A stretch of 34,887 nt of DNA from Spirochaetota bacterium (GCA_020049045.1 JAIFLN010000164.1:1-34887); one strand, 5' to 3'. Counted from the stretch's first letter, positions 22,070-30,256 are shown. Notes: a model not told the origin generated them from the letters alone. A program made the numbers and translations.

Positions 22070-24160
22070 ATGTCCACCCAGAACCGATCCTTGCTCAACC
22101 TCTCTTGGGGGGACAAAGTATCCCTGCTGGTTCCCTACGTCCGGAAAAAAATTCTGGAGCAGGTGAAGGCCGTCGCCCTGATCGTCATTTACTTGGTTGT
22201 TTTTCAAACCCTGATTCTGGGGGTGGAGATTGCGGGAGCCCTGGTGGTCGCCTCGGGCATCGCCGTCATCGTAGTGGGGCTGGCCCTGTTTATGGAAGGA
22301 TTGTTCTTGGGGCTGATGCCCTTGGGCGAGACCCTGGGTGCCCGGTTGCCCCGCAAGGCGGGAAAGCCCCTGCTGCTGGCCTTCGCGTTTATTCTGGGTG
22401 TCGGGGTTACCTTTGCCGAGCCGGCCATCGGGGTATTGCAGCTGGCAGGGGCCTCCATCCGTGCCTGGGATGCGCCGTTACTGTTTGATCTGCTCAACGG
22501 GCATTCCTTCGCCTTGAAGGTTGCTGTGGGCGTCGGAGTGGGCATTGCCGTTGTGGCGGGCATGCTGCGCTTTTTGTTCGACTGGTCGTTGAAACCTTAC
22601 CTGTACATCGGTGTGCCAGGTGCTATGCTGCTCAGCCTCTGGGCCGCAACAGACCCGAACCTGGGCTTCGTCAACGGCCTGGCCTGGGACTGCGGCGGTG
22701 TCACGACTGGTCCGGTGACGGTGCCGCTGGTTCTGGCACTGGGCATCGGCATCAGCCGGGCCGTAGGTCAGGGCGACTCGGAATCAGGCGGATTCGGAGT
22801 CGTAACGCTGGCGTCGCTGTTTCCCGTTGTAACGGTCATTCTTCTTGCGGTGGCTCTCGGCCCCACGGTTCCCAAACCTCAGTCGGCGGCCGATTTTCTG
22901 TCGCCATCCCAGCGCACCCAGGCCCAGGCGATGTTCGGTAGCCACGAGGCGCTGGTCGGTTACGCTCTCACCCATGCCAAAGTCGAAGATCAGGCCCGGT
23001 TGTTCACCGGGGGACGCCCCGAGCTGGACGACTATGTGGCGCTGCTGAAGACCGACTCCGCCCTGCGGTTGCGGGTGTTCGGCACAGAATCGTTGGAGAC
23101 TCTGAACAAATGGGCCATCCGCCAAGGAGACCCGGGCCAGCGCTTGCTGGTCTTTGGTTCGGCTGAAGCCGTGGCCCAGGCCGTGCGGCAGAATTCCACG
23201 CTCGCCGGTCCTACGGCGGACTGGGGTGAAGTCTCGCTGCGCAACGCTTTGGCGTCACTGCAGGCCATTCTGCCCTTGGTTGCGTTCTTGCTCATTGTGC
23301 TGTTTCTGATCCGGGAAAAGCTGCCCCGCGCCGACGAGGTCGCTCTGGGAGTGGTGTTGGCCATTGCGGGAATGACACTCTTTGGGGTCGGCAACGAACT
23401 GGGTTTGTCGCAGCTGGGAGGGCAGGTGGGCACCAACTTGCCTTCGGCCTTCCAGCGGGTGGAAATGACCGACAAAACGGTGAATCTGCCTTCTTTCGAT
23501 CCCTCGGTGGTTCACAAGGCGGTGGGTGCCGACGGCAAGATCCAGGAATTCTTCTACGTCAATCAAAACGGCGGGTACTTGGCGGTGGCCTACGAACCCA
23601 AGGGCTACGACGCCGTCACCGGTACCTACACCATGGTACCCACCAGGGGCCCTCTGTTTCCCGCCAACAACGGTCTGGCAGGCATCCTGCTGGTCCTTCT
23701 TTTCGCCTTTGTGATGGGCTACGGTGCCACCCTGGCCGAGCCCGCGCTCAACGCTCTGGGCGCTACGGTCGAGACCCTCACGGTCGGCACCTTCAAAAAA
23801 GGTTTGTTGATGCATACCGTGGCCTTCGGGGTTGGCATGGGGTTGGCCGTCGGCGTCGTCAAGCTGGTGTGGGACGTTCCCCTGCTCTGGTTGATCGTTC
23901 CGCCCTACATCCTTTTAATGGGGCTGACGTTTGTTTCTACCAATGAGTTTGTGAACATCGGCTGGGACAGCGCCGGGGTCACCACGGGACCCATCACCGT
24001 TCCGCTGGTTTTGGCTCTTGGGCTGGGGCTGGGAGCCCAGACTGGAGTGGTTGAAGGCTTCGGTATGTTGGCCGCCGCTTCGGCCTATCCGATTTTGGCG
24101 GTGCTCAGTGTGGGTTTGGTAGTGGGGCGGCGGAAAAAGAACTTGCGGAAGGAAGGGTAG
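22070..24160 (+). CDS. Tandem DUF1538 multi-pass membrane protein, putative transporter
   Basis: 696 residues from ATG 22070, set by GGAGG six bases upstream. The protein is a duplication. Copy 1 (about 30-265) has VTFAEPAIGVLQ and CGGVTTGPVTVPLVLALGIG; copy 2 (about 390-690) has ATLAEPALNALG and SAGVTTGPITVPLVLALGLG. Each copy has about six to seven hydrophobic segments. The repeated Glu-Pro and GVTTGPxTVPLVLALG motifs sit in the membrane and look like substrate or ion sites. Two hydrophilic stretches (about 268-390 and 450-535) interrupt the membrane parts. The PII-like gene follows after five bases. DUF1538 proteins have no assigned substrate; transport of an ion or small nitrogen compound under PII control is an inference. 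Confidence 0.85.
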   Translation: MSTQNRSLLNLSWGDKVSLLVPYVRKKILEQVKAVALIVIYLVVFQTLILGVEIAGALVVASGIAVIVVGLALFMEGLFLGLMPLGETLGARLPRKAGKPLLLAFAFILGVGVTFAEPAIGVLQLAGASIRAWDAPLLFDLLNGHSFALKVAVGVGVGIAVVAGMLRFLFDWSLKPYLYIGVPGAMLLSLWAATDPNLGFVNGLAWDCGGVTTGPVTVPLVLALGIGISRAVGQGDSESGGFGVVTLASLFPVVTVILLAVALGPTVPKPQSAADFLSPSQRTQAQAMFGSHEALVGYALTHAKVEDQARLFTGGRPELDDYVALLKTDSALRLRVFGTESLETLNKWAIRQGDPGQRLLVFGSAEAVAQAVRQNSTLAGPTADWGEVSLRNALASLQAILPLVAFLLIVLFLIREKLPRADEVALGVVLAIAGMTLFGVGNELGLSQLGGQVGTNLPSAFQRVEMTDKTVNLPSFDPSVVHKAVGADGKIQEFFYVNQNGGYLAVAYEPKGYDAVTGTYTMVPTRGPLFPANNGLAGILLVLLFAFVMGYGATLAEPALNALGATVETLTVGTFKKGLLMHTVAFGVGMGLAVGVVKLVWDVPLLWLIVPPYILLMGLTFVSTNEFVNIGWDSAGVTTGPITVPLVLALGLGLGAQTGVVEGFGMLAAASAYPILAVLSVGLVVGRRKKNLRKEG

Positions 24161-24165
24161 GAATC

Positions 24166-25266
24166 ATGGAACCACGCATCGAACTCAGCCGTATCAAGCT
24201 GGTTGTTTCCAGGGACCGGGATGCCGAAATCCTCCAGACACTACATAAGATAGGCGTTGTCCAGGCTGTGGTCGAAACGGGCCGTTCGCTTCAGCTTTAC
24301 CGCCCCCGGGGTCCCTGGGCCCGCGAAGAGGGTCTGGAAGAGGATCCGGTCCACACCTTCCGGTTCTTTGTCGAAAGTGCCTTGGCCCGGTCTGTTCTCG
24401 AGTCGCTTGCGGAAGCTCTGGACCTCGATTTACCAGGGGCCGGCAGCGCCTGGGCTTCTTCCGTGACCTTGGCCGCCCGGGGTCCGGGCCTGCGTCCCAA
24501 CGCGCTGAATCTGCCTGCCGTTGGCTCCCGCTTTCTGGCCAATGATCTGGAATGCATTACCTGCATCACGCAGAAAGGTGAGGGAAATCCGGTGGCCCGT
24601 GTGGCTCTCACCACCGGTACAGGGGTTCCCACCCTGGGCTTGGGCACGGGTACGGGCCTTCGCAACCGCCTGGGAGTCTGGCGGATTCTTGTGCCCGCCG
24701 AAAAAGATGTGGCTTGTGTGGTGGTTGACCGCCGCGAATCGGCACATGTGTTTGACCTGATGGTGCATGCCGGTCAGCTTGACCGCCCTGGAAAGGGGTA
24801 CATCTACCGTACACCGGTGGATTTTGGCCATTTGAACACTCAGTACCGGGTAGGGTCTCAGGGAATGGCCGCCAGCATCGAGCAAATTGTCGGCGCTTTG
24901 GATGAGCTCAAGGGGTCGACAGAGTGGCGCCGCAAGGACCTTGGCTCCGGCGCGGCCCGGAAGCAGCTTCCTGTCCTCAATGACCTGGTTGAAATGGACG
25001 TTTCCTGCGCCGAAGGCTGGGCTGAACCGCTGACCGAGGCCGCCTTGGCAGCGGGAGCCCCAGGAGCCACCCTCCGAAGGGAGCGCCGGCTGGACCTCGA
25101 CCGTACCGATGGCAAAGTGGCCCGTGAGGGGGTTGTCATGAACCTTTCCCCGGCCAAGGTCGATGCTATGATCGAGGTTCTTGTCGGGGTTGGGCTGTTG
25201 GGACCCGAGGCCGACGGGGACATTCAGCTGACCTCTGTCCCCCAGGCCTGTACGTTCTTAGGCTAA
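24166..25266 (+). CDS. PII-like regulatory protein with three tandem PII-type domains
   Basis: 366 residues. Domain 1 (about 5-110) begins LSRIKLVVSRDRDAEILQTL and has a GRS turn. Domain 2 (about 130-235) has the clearest PII features: GTGTGLRNRLGVWRILVP, then KDVACVVVDRR and the C-loop-like PGKGYIYRTPVDF. Domain 3 (about 270-366) has AAGAPGATLRRERRLD and ends QLTSVPQACTFLG. PII proteins are normally ~112-residue trimers that bind ATP, ADP or 2-oxoglutarate and gate transporters; a three-domain chain could form the trimer-like ring from one polypeptide. The uridylylated T-loop Tyr of GlnB is not evident. It overlaps the convergent gene by four bases. It probably gates the DUF1538 protein. Confidence 0.75.
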   Translation: MEPRIELSRIKLVVSRDRDAEILQTLHKIGVVQAVVETGRSLQLYRPRGPWAREEGLEEDPVHTFRFFVESALARSVLESLAEALDLDLPGAGSAWASSVTLAARGPGLRPNALNLPAVGSRFLANDLECITCITQKGEGNPVARVALTTGTGVPTLGLGTGTGLRNRLGVWRILVPAEKDVACVVVDRRESAHVFDLMVHAGQLDRPGKGYIYRTPVDFGHLNTQYRVGSQGMAASIEQIVGALDELKGSTEWRRKDLGSGAARKQLPVLNDLVEMDVSCAEGWAEPLTEAALAAGAPGATLRRERRLDLDRTDGKVAREGVVMNLSPAKVDAMIEVLVGVGLLGPEADGDIQLTSVPQACTFLG

Positions 25267-25559
25267 CCGGAGGATTCAATCCCTTCGTATTTCAGGGAGG
25301 AGCGGGGCTGGGCCATCATGGGAGCCACCGTATCAGCCCAGACCCGGTAGTGGGGCGTTTCCTTGTGACGCAAGGGGGCCTGCTCGTCGCGGTAGGCTTC
25401 AATCAGCAGGAACCGCGCGGGGTCATCCCGACGGCGCAGAAGATCGAACTGGGCAATACCCGGCTCCTTGCGGCTGGCTTGAGCGTTGATCAAGGTAGCG
25501 GCCATAAAACTCTCGACAGATTCTGGTTTCACGACAATGTCGACATGAACGATGTACAT
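25263..25559 (-). CDS. Antibiotic-biosynthesis-monooxygenase (ABM) domain protein
   Basis: 98 residues from ATG 25559, where the conserved strand MYIVHVDIVVKPESVESFM begins; an in-frame extension upstream overlaps the divergent promoter. The single ABM ferredoxin-like domain has the central NAQASRKEPGIAQFDLLRRRDDP and the ending typical of LsrG/YgiN-like small oxygenases or isomerases, which act as dimers on quinones or sugar phosphates. No ribosome site is present; TATCAT lies six bases before ATG. It is divergent from the MOSC fusion with only 24 bases between start codons, so the two are probably co-regulated. Confidence 0.85.
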   Translation of the reverse strand: MYIVHVDIVVKPESVESFMAATLINAQASRKEPGIAQFDLLRRRDDPARFLLIEAYRDEQAPLRHKETPHYRVWADTVAPMMAQPRSSLKYEGIESSG

Positions 25560-25564
25560 GCGTT

Positions 25565-25571
25565 TATGATA
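25565..25571. promoter_or_regulatory. Overlapping divergent -10 elements (TATGATA)
   Basis: Read on plus, TATGAT (25565-25570) serves the MOSC fusion gene. Read on minus, TATCAT (25571-25566) lies exactly six bases before the ABM gene ATG. One heptamer thus supplies both -10s within the 24-base gap. No strong -35 was found for either. Confidence 0.45.
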
Positions 25572-25583
25572 GCATATTGCATC

Positions 25584-27365
25584 ATGCCGACTCTTCACCT
25601 TTCCGCCCTGTACGAACACCCTCTTAAATCAGCCCGGGGACAAGCGGTAGAAACCGCCGAAGTTTGTCCCGAAGGCCTGGCTTTCGACCGGCGTTTTCTG
25701 GTCCACACGCCCGACGGCACCTTCGTCAGCGGCCGCAGCCATCCCCGGCTGGTGCTTATCGAACCCCGTTGGGACGGGTTGACCCTCAAGCTTTCGGCAC
25801 CAGGTGTATCCGACCTGACGCTGCAGCCTACGCTCACCCGTGAAACCTCGGTAGCCGTCTGGAAGGATCGGTTTCCAGCCTGGGACCAGGGCGATACCGC
25901 CGCCGCCTGGTTCTCGGCTTTTCTGAAAGACACGGTGCGCCTTGCCTGGCTGGGGGAAAGCCGCAGGCTGCTGCGCTGGGACCGGGACCGCAGGGTGACG
26001 TTTGCCGATGCCGCGCCCTTGCTGCTGCTGGGAACCGCCAGCCTTCGCAACCTGTCGGACCGGGTGGGTGAAACCCTTTCCATGCGCCGTTTCCGGCCCA
26101 ACCTGGTGGTCGACGGTGTCCAGCCGTTTGAGGAGGATTCCTGGCGTCGCCTTCGGATTGGCGAAGTCGAGTTTTTGAACCTCGATGGTTGCGGTCGCTG
26201 CGAGTTCACTACCATCGACCCCGAAACCGCCGAACGCCACCCCCGTGGAGAACCCGTGGCCACTCTCGAAGCCTTCCGGCGGGTCGATACCGGTATCTAC
26301 TTTGGCATGAACTTGATGCCTTTGAGCACCGGCATGCTCCGGTGCGGTGATCCTGTCACCGTGCTTGAACACCGGCGCCCCCTCATTTTCGGTCCTATGC
26401 CCTCGTTTCCCGGCACATCCGTGGCAGGCTGGCCTGAAGGCCCCGCAGTTCTGCGTTGTACGGCTGTCCGAACCGAGGCCCCGGAGGTGAAAACCTTCCG
26501 TCTGGTCCGTCAAGATGGGCAGAAAGTAGGCTGGAATGCTGGTCAGTATTTGAGCGTCAAGCTCACGCTGCCAGACGGCATTGTCCACCGTTCCTACTCC
26601 CTTTCTTCGGCTCCGGGCACGGAACTTGAGGTGACCGTCAAGCGCTTTGAGGACGGACGGGCCTCGGGTTGGATACACGAGCACTGGCGGGTCGGTTCCA
26701 CCATTCAGGCAGAAGCCCTTGGGGGCAACTTCACCCTTCAAGACCACCCCTGGCCCAGTTACCTTTTTCTGGGGGCCGGCTCGGGAGTGACTCCCTTGAT
26801 CTCCATGCTCCGCTGGATTGCTGACCAGGATCTCAACGTAGCTGTGGCCTTTCATCAGACGTACCGTACACGGGCCGAGGTGCTGTTTGCCGCTGAGCTT
26901 GAAACTCTGCGTCAACGGTTGGGTGACCGGCTGAAACTGACAACACGCATCACCGCCGAAGAGGGACGAATGGACCATCAGAGTCTGGTCAAGTTCTGCC
27001 CCGACCTGCGCGACCGCCGTGCCTTCGTCTGTGGTCCCTCCGGTTTCAGGGCCGGGGTCAGGGAACTGCTGATGGGAGCCGGGTTCAAGGTAGACCGCCG
27101 GTATCATGAAGAGCTGTTCGGCGAAGCTCCTATGGTGGTTCCTGACGACGCCGTTCCCGGAATAATGACCTTTATCAAGTCCAAAAAGAAGGTGCTTTCG
27201 GACGGGCGGACTACCATTCTGCAGCTGGCCGAACGAGCTGGAATCGAGTTGCCATCTTCGTGCCGTTCAGGCGATTGCGGCACCTGCCGGGTTTCGCTGT
27301 CTGACGGAACCTGGGTCTTGGCATGCCGTTGTTACCCCTCTGGTGATGAGACCTTCGAACTGTGA
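25584..27365 (+). CDS. MOSC / flavin reductase / 2Fe-2S ferredoxin fusion protein
   Basis: 593 residues from ATG 25584, where the MOSC N-terminal barrel starts. Domains in order: MOSC_N (1-85); MOSC (about 90-260) with Cys206 in DGCGRCEFTTIDPET, equivalent to the molybdenum-ligating Cys of mARC/YcbX; ferredoxin-NADP-reductase type FAD domain (about 285-390) with HRSYSLSS; NAD(P) domain with GAGSGVTP (398-404) and FVCGPSG (481-487); plant-type ferredoxin with Cys560, Cys565, Cys568 and Cys581. mARC and YcbX reduce N-hydroxylated compounds but need separate reductases. Here the whole electron path from NAD(P)H to molybdenum cofactor seems to be on one chain. It is cytoplasmic, with no signal peptide. 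The substrate is unknown; detoxification of N-hydroxylated bases is the family precedent. Confidence 0.88.
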   Translation: MPTLHLSALYEHPLKSARGQAVETAEVCPEGLAFDRRFLVHTPDGTFVSGRSHPRLVLIEPRWDGLTLKLSAPGVSDLTLQPTLTRETSVAVWKDRFPAWDQGDTAAAWFSAFLKDTVRLAWLGESRRLLRWDRDRRVTFADAAPLLLLGTASLRNLSDRVGETLSMRRFRPNLVVDGVQPFEEDSWRRLRIGEVEFLNLDGCGRCEFTTIDPETAERHPRGEPVATLEAFRRVDTGIYFGMNLMPLSTGMLRCGDPVTVLEHRRPLIFGPMPSFPGTSVAGWPEGPAVLRCTAVRTEAPEVKTFRLVRQDGQKVGWNAGQYLSVKLTLPDGIVHRSYSLSSAPGTELEVTVKRFEDGRASGWIHEHWRVGSTIQAEALGGNFTLQDHPWPSYLFLGAGSGVTPLISMLRWIADQDLNVAVAFHQTYRTRAEVLFAAELETLRQRLGDRLKLTTRITAEEGRMDHQSLVKFCPDLRDRRAFVCGPSGFRAGVRELLMGAGFKVDRRYHEELFGEAPMVVPDDAVPGIMTFIKSKKKVLSDGRTTILQLAERAGIELPSSCRSGDCGTCRVSLSDGTWVLACRCYPSGDETFEL

Positions 27366-27371
27366 GCTCCA

Positions 27372-28091
27372 TCACCGCCCCAAGGCTGACAAAAGCTCTC
27401 GTGGCCGGTTCGTGATCACGGCATCAACGCCTGTTTTCGCCAGACCCGCAGCATGACCGGGGTCGTTGACAGTCCAGACGTGGACACTGCGCCCCTGGCT
27501 CTTTTCACGCGTTACGGTGGCCATGCTCACTTGACTATGGTGTGGATGCCAAGCCTGGTAGCCGGCAGCTCTCATTAGTGGCGGTATTGCTCGTGGAAGG
27601 TTGGGGGAATCCAAGAACCCCCGCACAATCTGCGGCAGCAGGGGAGCAAAGGCTTCCAGGGCAAAGGGATCGAAAGAAGAAACGACAAACCGTGCCGCAG
27701 GCAGCTTCTCGAGAATCTTTGCGGTCGCCTCGGCCAAAGGACGCGCCTGGCCCGGCAGATCAGTCTTGAGTTCGACATTGACCGTCATATGTGGTGCCAG
27801 AGCCATCAAAACCTCTTCCAAAGTCGGAATTCTCGTGTCCTTCCAGTTTCTGCCAAAATGCGAGCCGGCATCAAGTTTGCGCACCTGGCTCCATGGTTGG
27901 GCCGAAAGCGGGCCTCTGCCATCGGTCAGCGAATCGAGGAGGGCGTCATGGAACACCACCAGAACACCATCGCGCGTCAGCTGCACGTCGAGTTCCACCC
28001 CGTCAGCACCCTGATCCTGAGCCAGCAGAAACGCCGGTATGGTGTTTTGCGGGGCGAAATCCATTGCTCCTCGGTGACCCCAGACTTTCAT
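27372..28091 (-). CDS. ugpQ: Glycerophosphodiester phosphodiesterase
   Basis: 239 residues from ATG 28091 behind a GAGG site; the frame upstream belongs to the kinase gene. The GDPD TIM-barrel motifs are clear: GHRGAMDFAPQNT near 5 with the catalytic His, GVELDVQLTRDGVLVVFHD near 28-47 with metal-binding Glu/Asp and the second His, and VELKTDLPG near 105. It ends VHVWTVND and DAVITNRP, as in UgpQ. It hydrolyses glycerophosphodiesters to glycerol-3-phosphate and an alcohol. There is no signal peptide, so it is the cytoplasmic UgpQ type rather than periplasmic GlpQ. It is coupled to the SrkA-like gene by an ATGA overlap. Confidence 0.92.
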   Translation of the reverse strand: MKVWGHRGAMDFAPQNTIPAFLLAQDQGADGVELDVQLTRDGVLVVFHDALLDSLTDGRGPLSAQPWSQVRKLDAGSHFGRNWKDTRIPTLEEVLMALAPHMTVNVELKTDLPGQARPLAEATAKILEKLPAARFVVSSFDPFALEAFAPLLPQIVRGFLDSPNLPRAIPPLMRAAGYQAWHPHHSQVSMATVTREKSQGRSVHVWTVNDPGHAAGLAKTGVDAVITNRPRELLSALGR

Positions 28092-29065
28092 ACCAACCTC
28101 TGTGTTTGCTCTTGAAGACTTTCCAGCTCTATGGTCCAAAAGGCCTTGGTGCCCCAGCCAGGAAACGCCGCCTCAAAGCCGCGGTCGCCGCGCTGCCGGC
28201 TGCACCAGGCCAGAAAGTGGACCATCCGCATGAAGCGCAGAGCCTCCACAGCCTCCCAGTCCAGCGCTTGGGGTGAGGAAAACTCCCCGTACCCTTCGCT
28301 GAGCAGGGCAATCTCCTTTCGACATTCCTGCAGATGACCTGGAAGCAACAACCACAAATCCTGAACCGGCGGGCCCCAGGCACAGTCGTCAAAGTCCATC
28401 AGCAGCAAACCTTCTCCCGGGCGGTCAAGGATGTTGCCGCGGTGCACATCGCCATGAATCCGTTGCAGCACCGGGGCTGGAAACAAACCCCGCAGCAACC
28501 GGGCCGCCGGAATCAGCAGGTCTTCAAGCTCGTCCTCCCTGTCCGGATGCACGGCCCCTGTATCGAGCAGCTCGTCGATTTGCACTTCGAGGGTCTTTTC
28601 GGGGGTAAAGACCGGGCGGTGCTCAAACCGAGCCTGCCGCCCCACCGCATGGAGCCGTCCCATCAGCCGCCCCAGCCGCAACCAGTCGTCGGTGCCTTCG
28701 GCGTCGAAGCTTCTTCCGCCTTTTTTTTCAAAGACCGAAAAAAAGTAGGACTGCTCCTGACCCTCCACTGGCAAGGACAGCTCTCCCAAGGTTTGACCGT
28801 CTTCGTCGGCTCGGGGTCGGGCTACCGGAAGGTCGGCGGCGGCACAATCGGCCAAAAAGGTATGTTCTTCGAGCAAAGCGGCTTCGTTCCAACGGCCTGG
28901 ACGGTAGAATTTGACAATCCACCCCTTTCCATTCTCGTCCTTCAGCCCATAGACCCTGTTGATGTAACTGTTGTAGGGCACCAGCGTGCCGTCGAAGCGA
29001 AGACCCGAAAAGGCCTCGACTGACTGGACCACGGCCTGGGGGGACAAAGAATCGAACACACTCAT
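28088..29065 (-). CDS. srkA: SrkA/YihE-like stress-response protein kinase
   Basis: 325 residues, close to the 328 of E. coli SrkA (YihE/RdoA). The APH-type kinase fold shows an N-terminal ATP-binding part with GWIVKFYRPGRW near 50 (catalytic Lys), LMGRLHAVG near 135, the catalytic loop IHGDVHRGNIL near 208 and the metal site LLMDFDDCAWGPPVQDLW near 225. E. coli SrkA phosphorylates Ser/Thr targets and counters toxin-linked death under envelope stress. A homoserine-kinase-like small-molecule kinase is a possible alternative. No ribosome site; TATACT lies six bases before ATG. Confidence 0.85.
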   Translation of the reverse strand: MSVFDSLSPQAVVQSVEAFSGLRFDGTLVPYNSYINRVYGLKDENGKGWIVKFYRPGRWNEAALLEEHTFLADCAAADLPVARPRADEDGQTLGELSLPVEGQEQSYFFSVFEKKGGRSFDAEGTDDWLRLGRLMGRLHAVGRQARFEHRPVFTPEKTLEVQIDELLDTGAVHPDREDELEDLLIPAARLLRGLFPAPVLQRIHGDVHRGNILDRPGEGLLLMDFDDCAWGPPVQDLWLLLPGHLQECRKEIALLSEGYGEFSSPQALDWEAVEALRFMRMVHFLAWCSRQRGDRGFEAAFPGWGTKAFWTIELESLQEQTQRLV

Positions 29066-29071
29066 GCTGCC

Positions 29072-29077
29072 AGTATA
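29072..29077 (-). promoter_or_regulatory. -10 element of the srkA-ugpQ operon (leaderless layout)
   Basis: TATACT on the minus strand (5/6 match) separated from the srkA ATG by six bases (GGCAGC). No clear -35 was seen. Confidence 0.4.
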
Positions 29078-29110
29078 GGACTTTTCCCTGGGGTGGTGTA
29101 CCGTTCCGGT

Positions 29111-29764
29111 ATGGAACTCTTTGACCTCTCCCGCACCGTCGCCCGGCCCTTGTTTGGGCAAGTGGCTTACCCCTGGCAGATTCTCGGTCTTCTCGAGGCT
29201 TTTGTTCTGGACCTGGGCCCTCGTCTGGGTTCCGATTTTGAACAGGTTGCCCCCTTGGTCTGGGTGGGAAGGGGCTCCACCGTAGATTCGCTGGCGGCCC
29301 TGCGGGGACCGGCCATTGTTGGAAGGGACTGCCGGTTGGGACCCGGAACCTTTCTGAGAAACGCGGTTTTGGCCGGAGACGGCTGCGTTTTGGGCAACTC
29401 CAGCGAGTTCAAGAACTGCCTTCTGTTCGACGACTGCCAGGTGCCTCATTTCAGTTATGTGGGTGATTCCCTTCTCGGGTGGCGGGTCCACTTTGGAGCC
29501 GGTGTGATCGCCTCGAATTACAAGGCCGGAGGGAGTGAGGTTTCGGTGGTATGGGAGGGGGTGAAAACACCCACTGGCAGGAACAAGCTCGGCGTGTTGG
29601 CCGGTGACCGGGCCGACGTGGGCAGCCAGTCGGTGTTGAATCCCGGAACCATTCTCGGCCGGGATTCGATTGTCTATCCCCTGGTTTCGCTCAGGGGAAC
29701 GGTGCCGGAGTCGACCATTGTGAAAACGGCCGACCCGGCCACCTGGGTCAGAAAGCGACCCTAA
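29111..29764 (+). CDS. Left-handed beta-helix (hexapeptide repeat) protein, GlmU C-terminal-like
   Basis: 217 residues. After a short helical N-terminus (1-45) the chain is built of hexapeptide repeats (about 48-205), e.g. VWVGRGSTVD, AIVGRDCRLGPGTFLRN and LAGDGCVLGNSSEFKN, with the loop YVGDSLLGWRVHFGAGVIASNYK that in GlmU-like proteins follows the active-site His. Such domains transfer acyl groups from acetyl-CoA to sugar nucleotides. No nucleotidyltransferase domain is attached. The expected catalytic His may be that in VPHFSYVGDS. The sugar is unknown. A GTG at 29093 is an alternative start; neither start has a good ribosome site. Confidence 0.8.
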   Translation: MELFDLSRTVARPLFGQVAYPWQILGLLEAFVLDLGPRLGSDFEQVAPLVWVGRGSTVDSLAALRGPAIVGRDCRLGPGTFLRNAVLAGDGCVLGNSSEFKNCLLFDDCQVPHFSYVGDSLLGWRVHFGAGVIASNYKAGGSEVSVVWEGVKTPTGRNKLGVLAGDRADVGSQSVLNPGTILGRDSIVYPLVSLRGTVPESTIVKTADPATWVRKRP

Positions 29765-29770
29765 GCATTT

Positions 29771-30199
29771 TTACAGCTTGTTCTTTTCGCTGAGAATTTC
29801 GAGGGCGTTTTTTACGAAAGCGTTGTCGAGACCCAAAGCTTCCTGCACGGACAAGGCCATTTTTTCTTCCTCGGGGGCTACGGTACCGTCACTGACCAAA
29901 ATATCGAGGAAGTGAAGAAACACGGCCTTCTTCTGGTCGGCATCGATCTTTCCACAGGCTGCCACGGCGACTTTCTCCATGCCATGCTTTTGAATCTGCT
30001 GCGAAACGGCCTTGAAAAGGGTATCGGGGTTGGTCCGACCCAGGGCTTTGATCCTCAGCGCGGAACCGAGCAGCACCCGCATTTCTTCGGGTTCAATCAC
30101 TCCGTCGGCAGCCACAGCGATCAGCAGCAGACCGGCGACAGCCTCTTCTTTCGACAGCGAGACATCCTTCTGTCCCTTGAACGCATCAAACAATCCCAT
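29771..30199 (-). CDS. TerB-like (tellurite-resistance/DjlA N-domain) protein
   Basis: 142 residues, soluble and mainly helical. It shows the TerB pattern of a helical bundle with repeated acidic loops: AVAADGVIEPEEM (29-41), a central GKIDADQKKA and LVSDGTVAPEEEKMA (101-115). TerB domains bind metal ions and are found in tellurite and stress systems and alone in many genomes. An AAGGAG ribosome site precedes the ATG. It stands alone, convergent with the beta-helix gene. The molecular role is unknown. Confidence 0.85.
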   Translation of the reverse strand: MGLFDAFKGQKDVSLSKEEAVAGLLLIAVAADGVIEPEEMRVLLGSALRIKALGRTNPDTLFKAVSQQIQKHGMEKVAVAACGKIDADQKKAVFLHFLDILVSDGTVAPEEEKMALSVQEALGLDNAFVKNALEILSEKNKL

Positions 30200-30256
30200 G
30201 AAAATCTCCTTGGTGGCAAGTATCCATCGGAATGTACCAAAGGGAGCCGGTGATGG

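Noticed and set aside
25629-27107. Minus-strand open frame (492 codons) opposite the MOSC fusion gene
   Set aside because: All cofactor motifs are on the plus strand; the minus frame is a codon-bias shadow.
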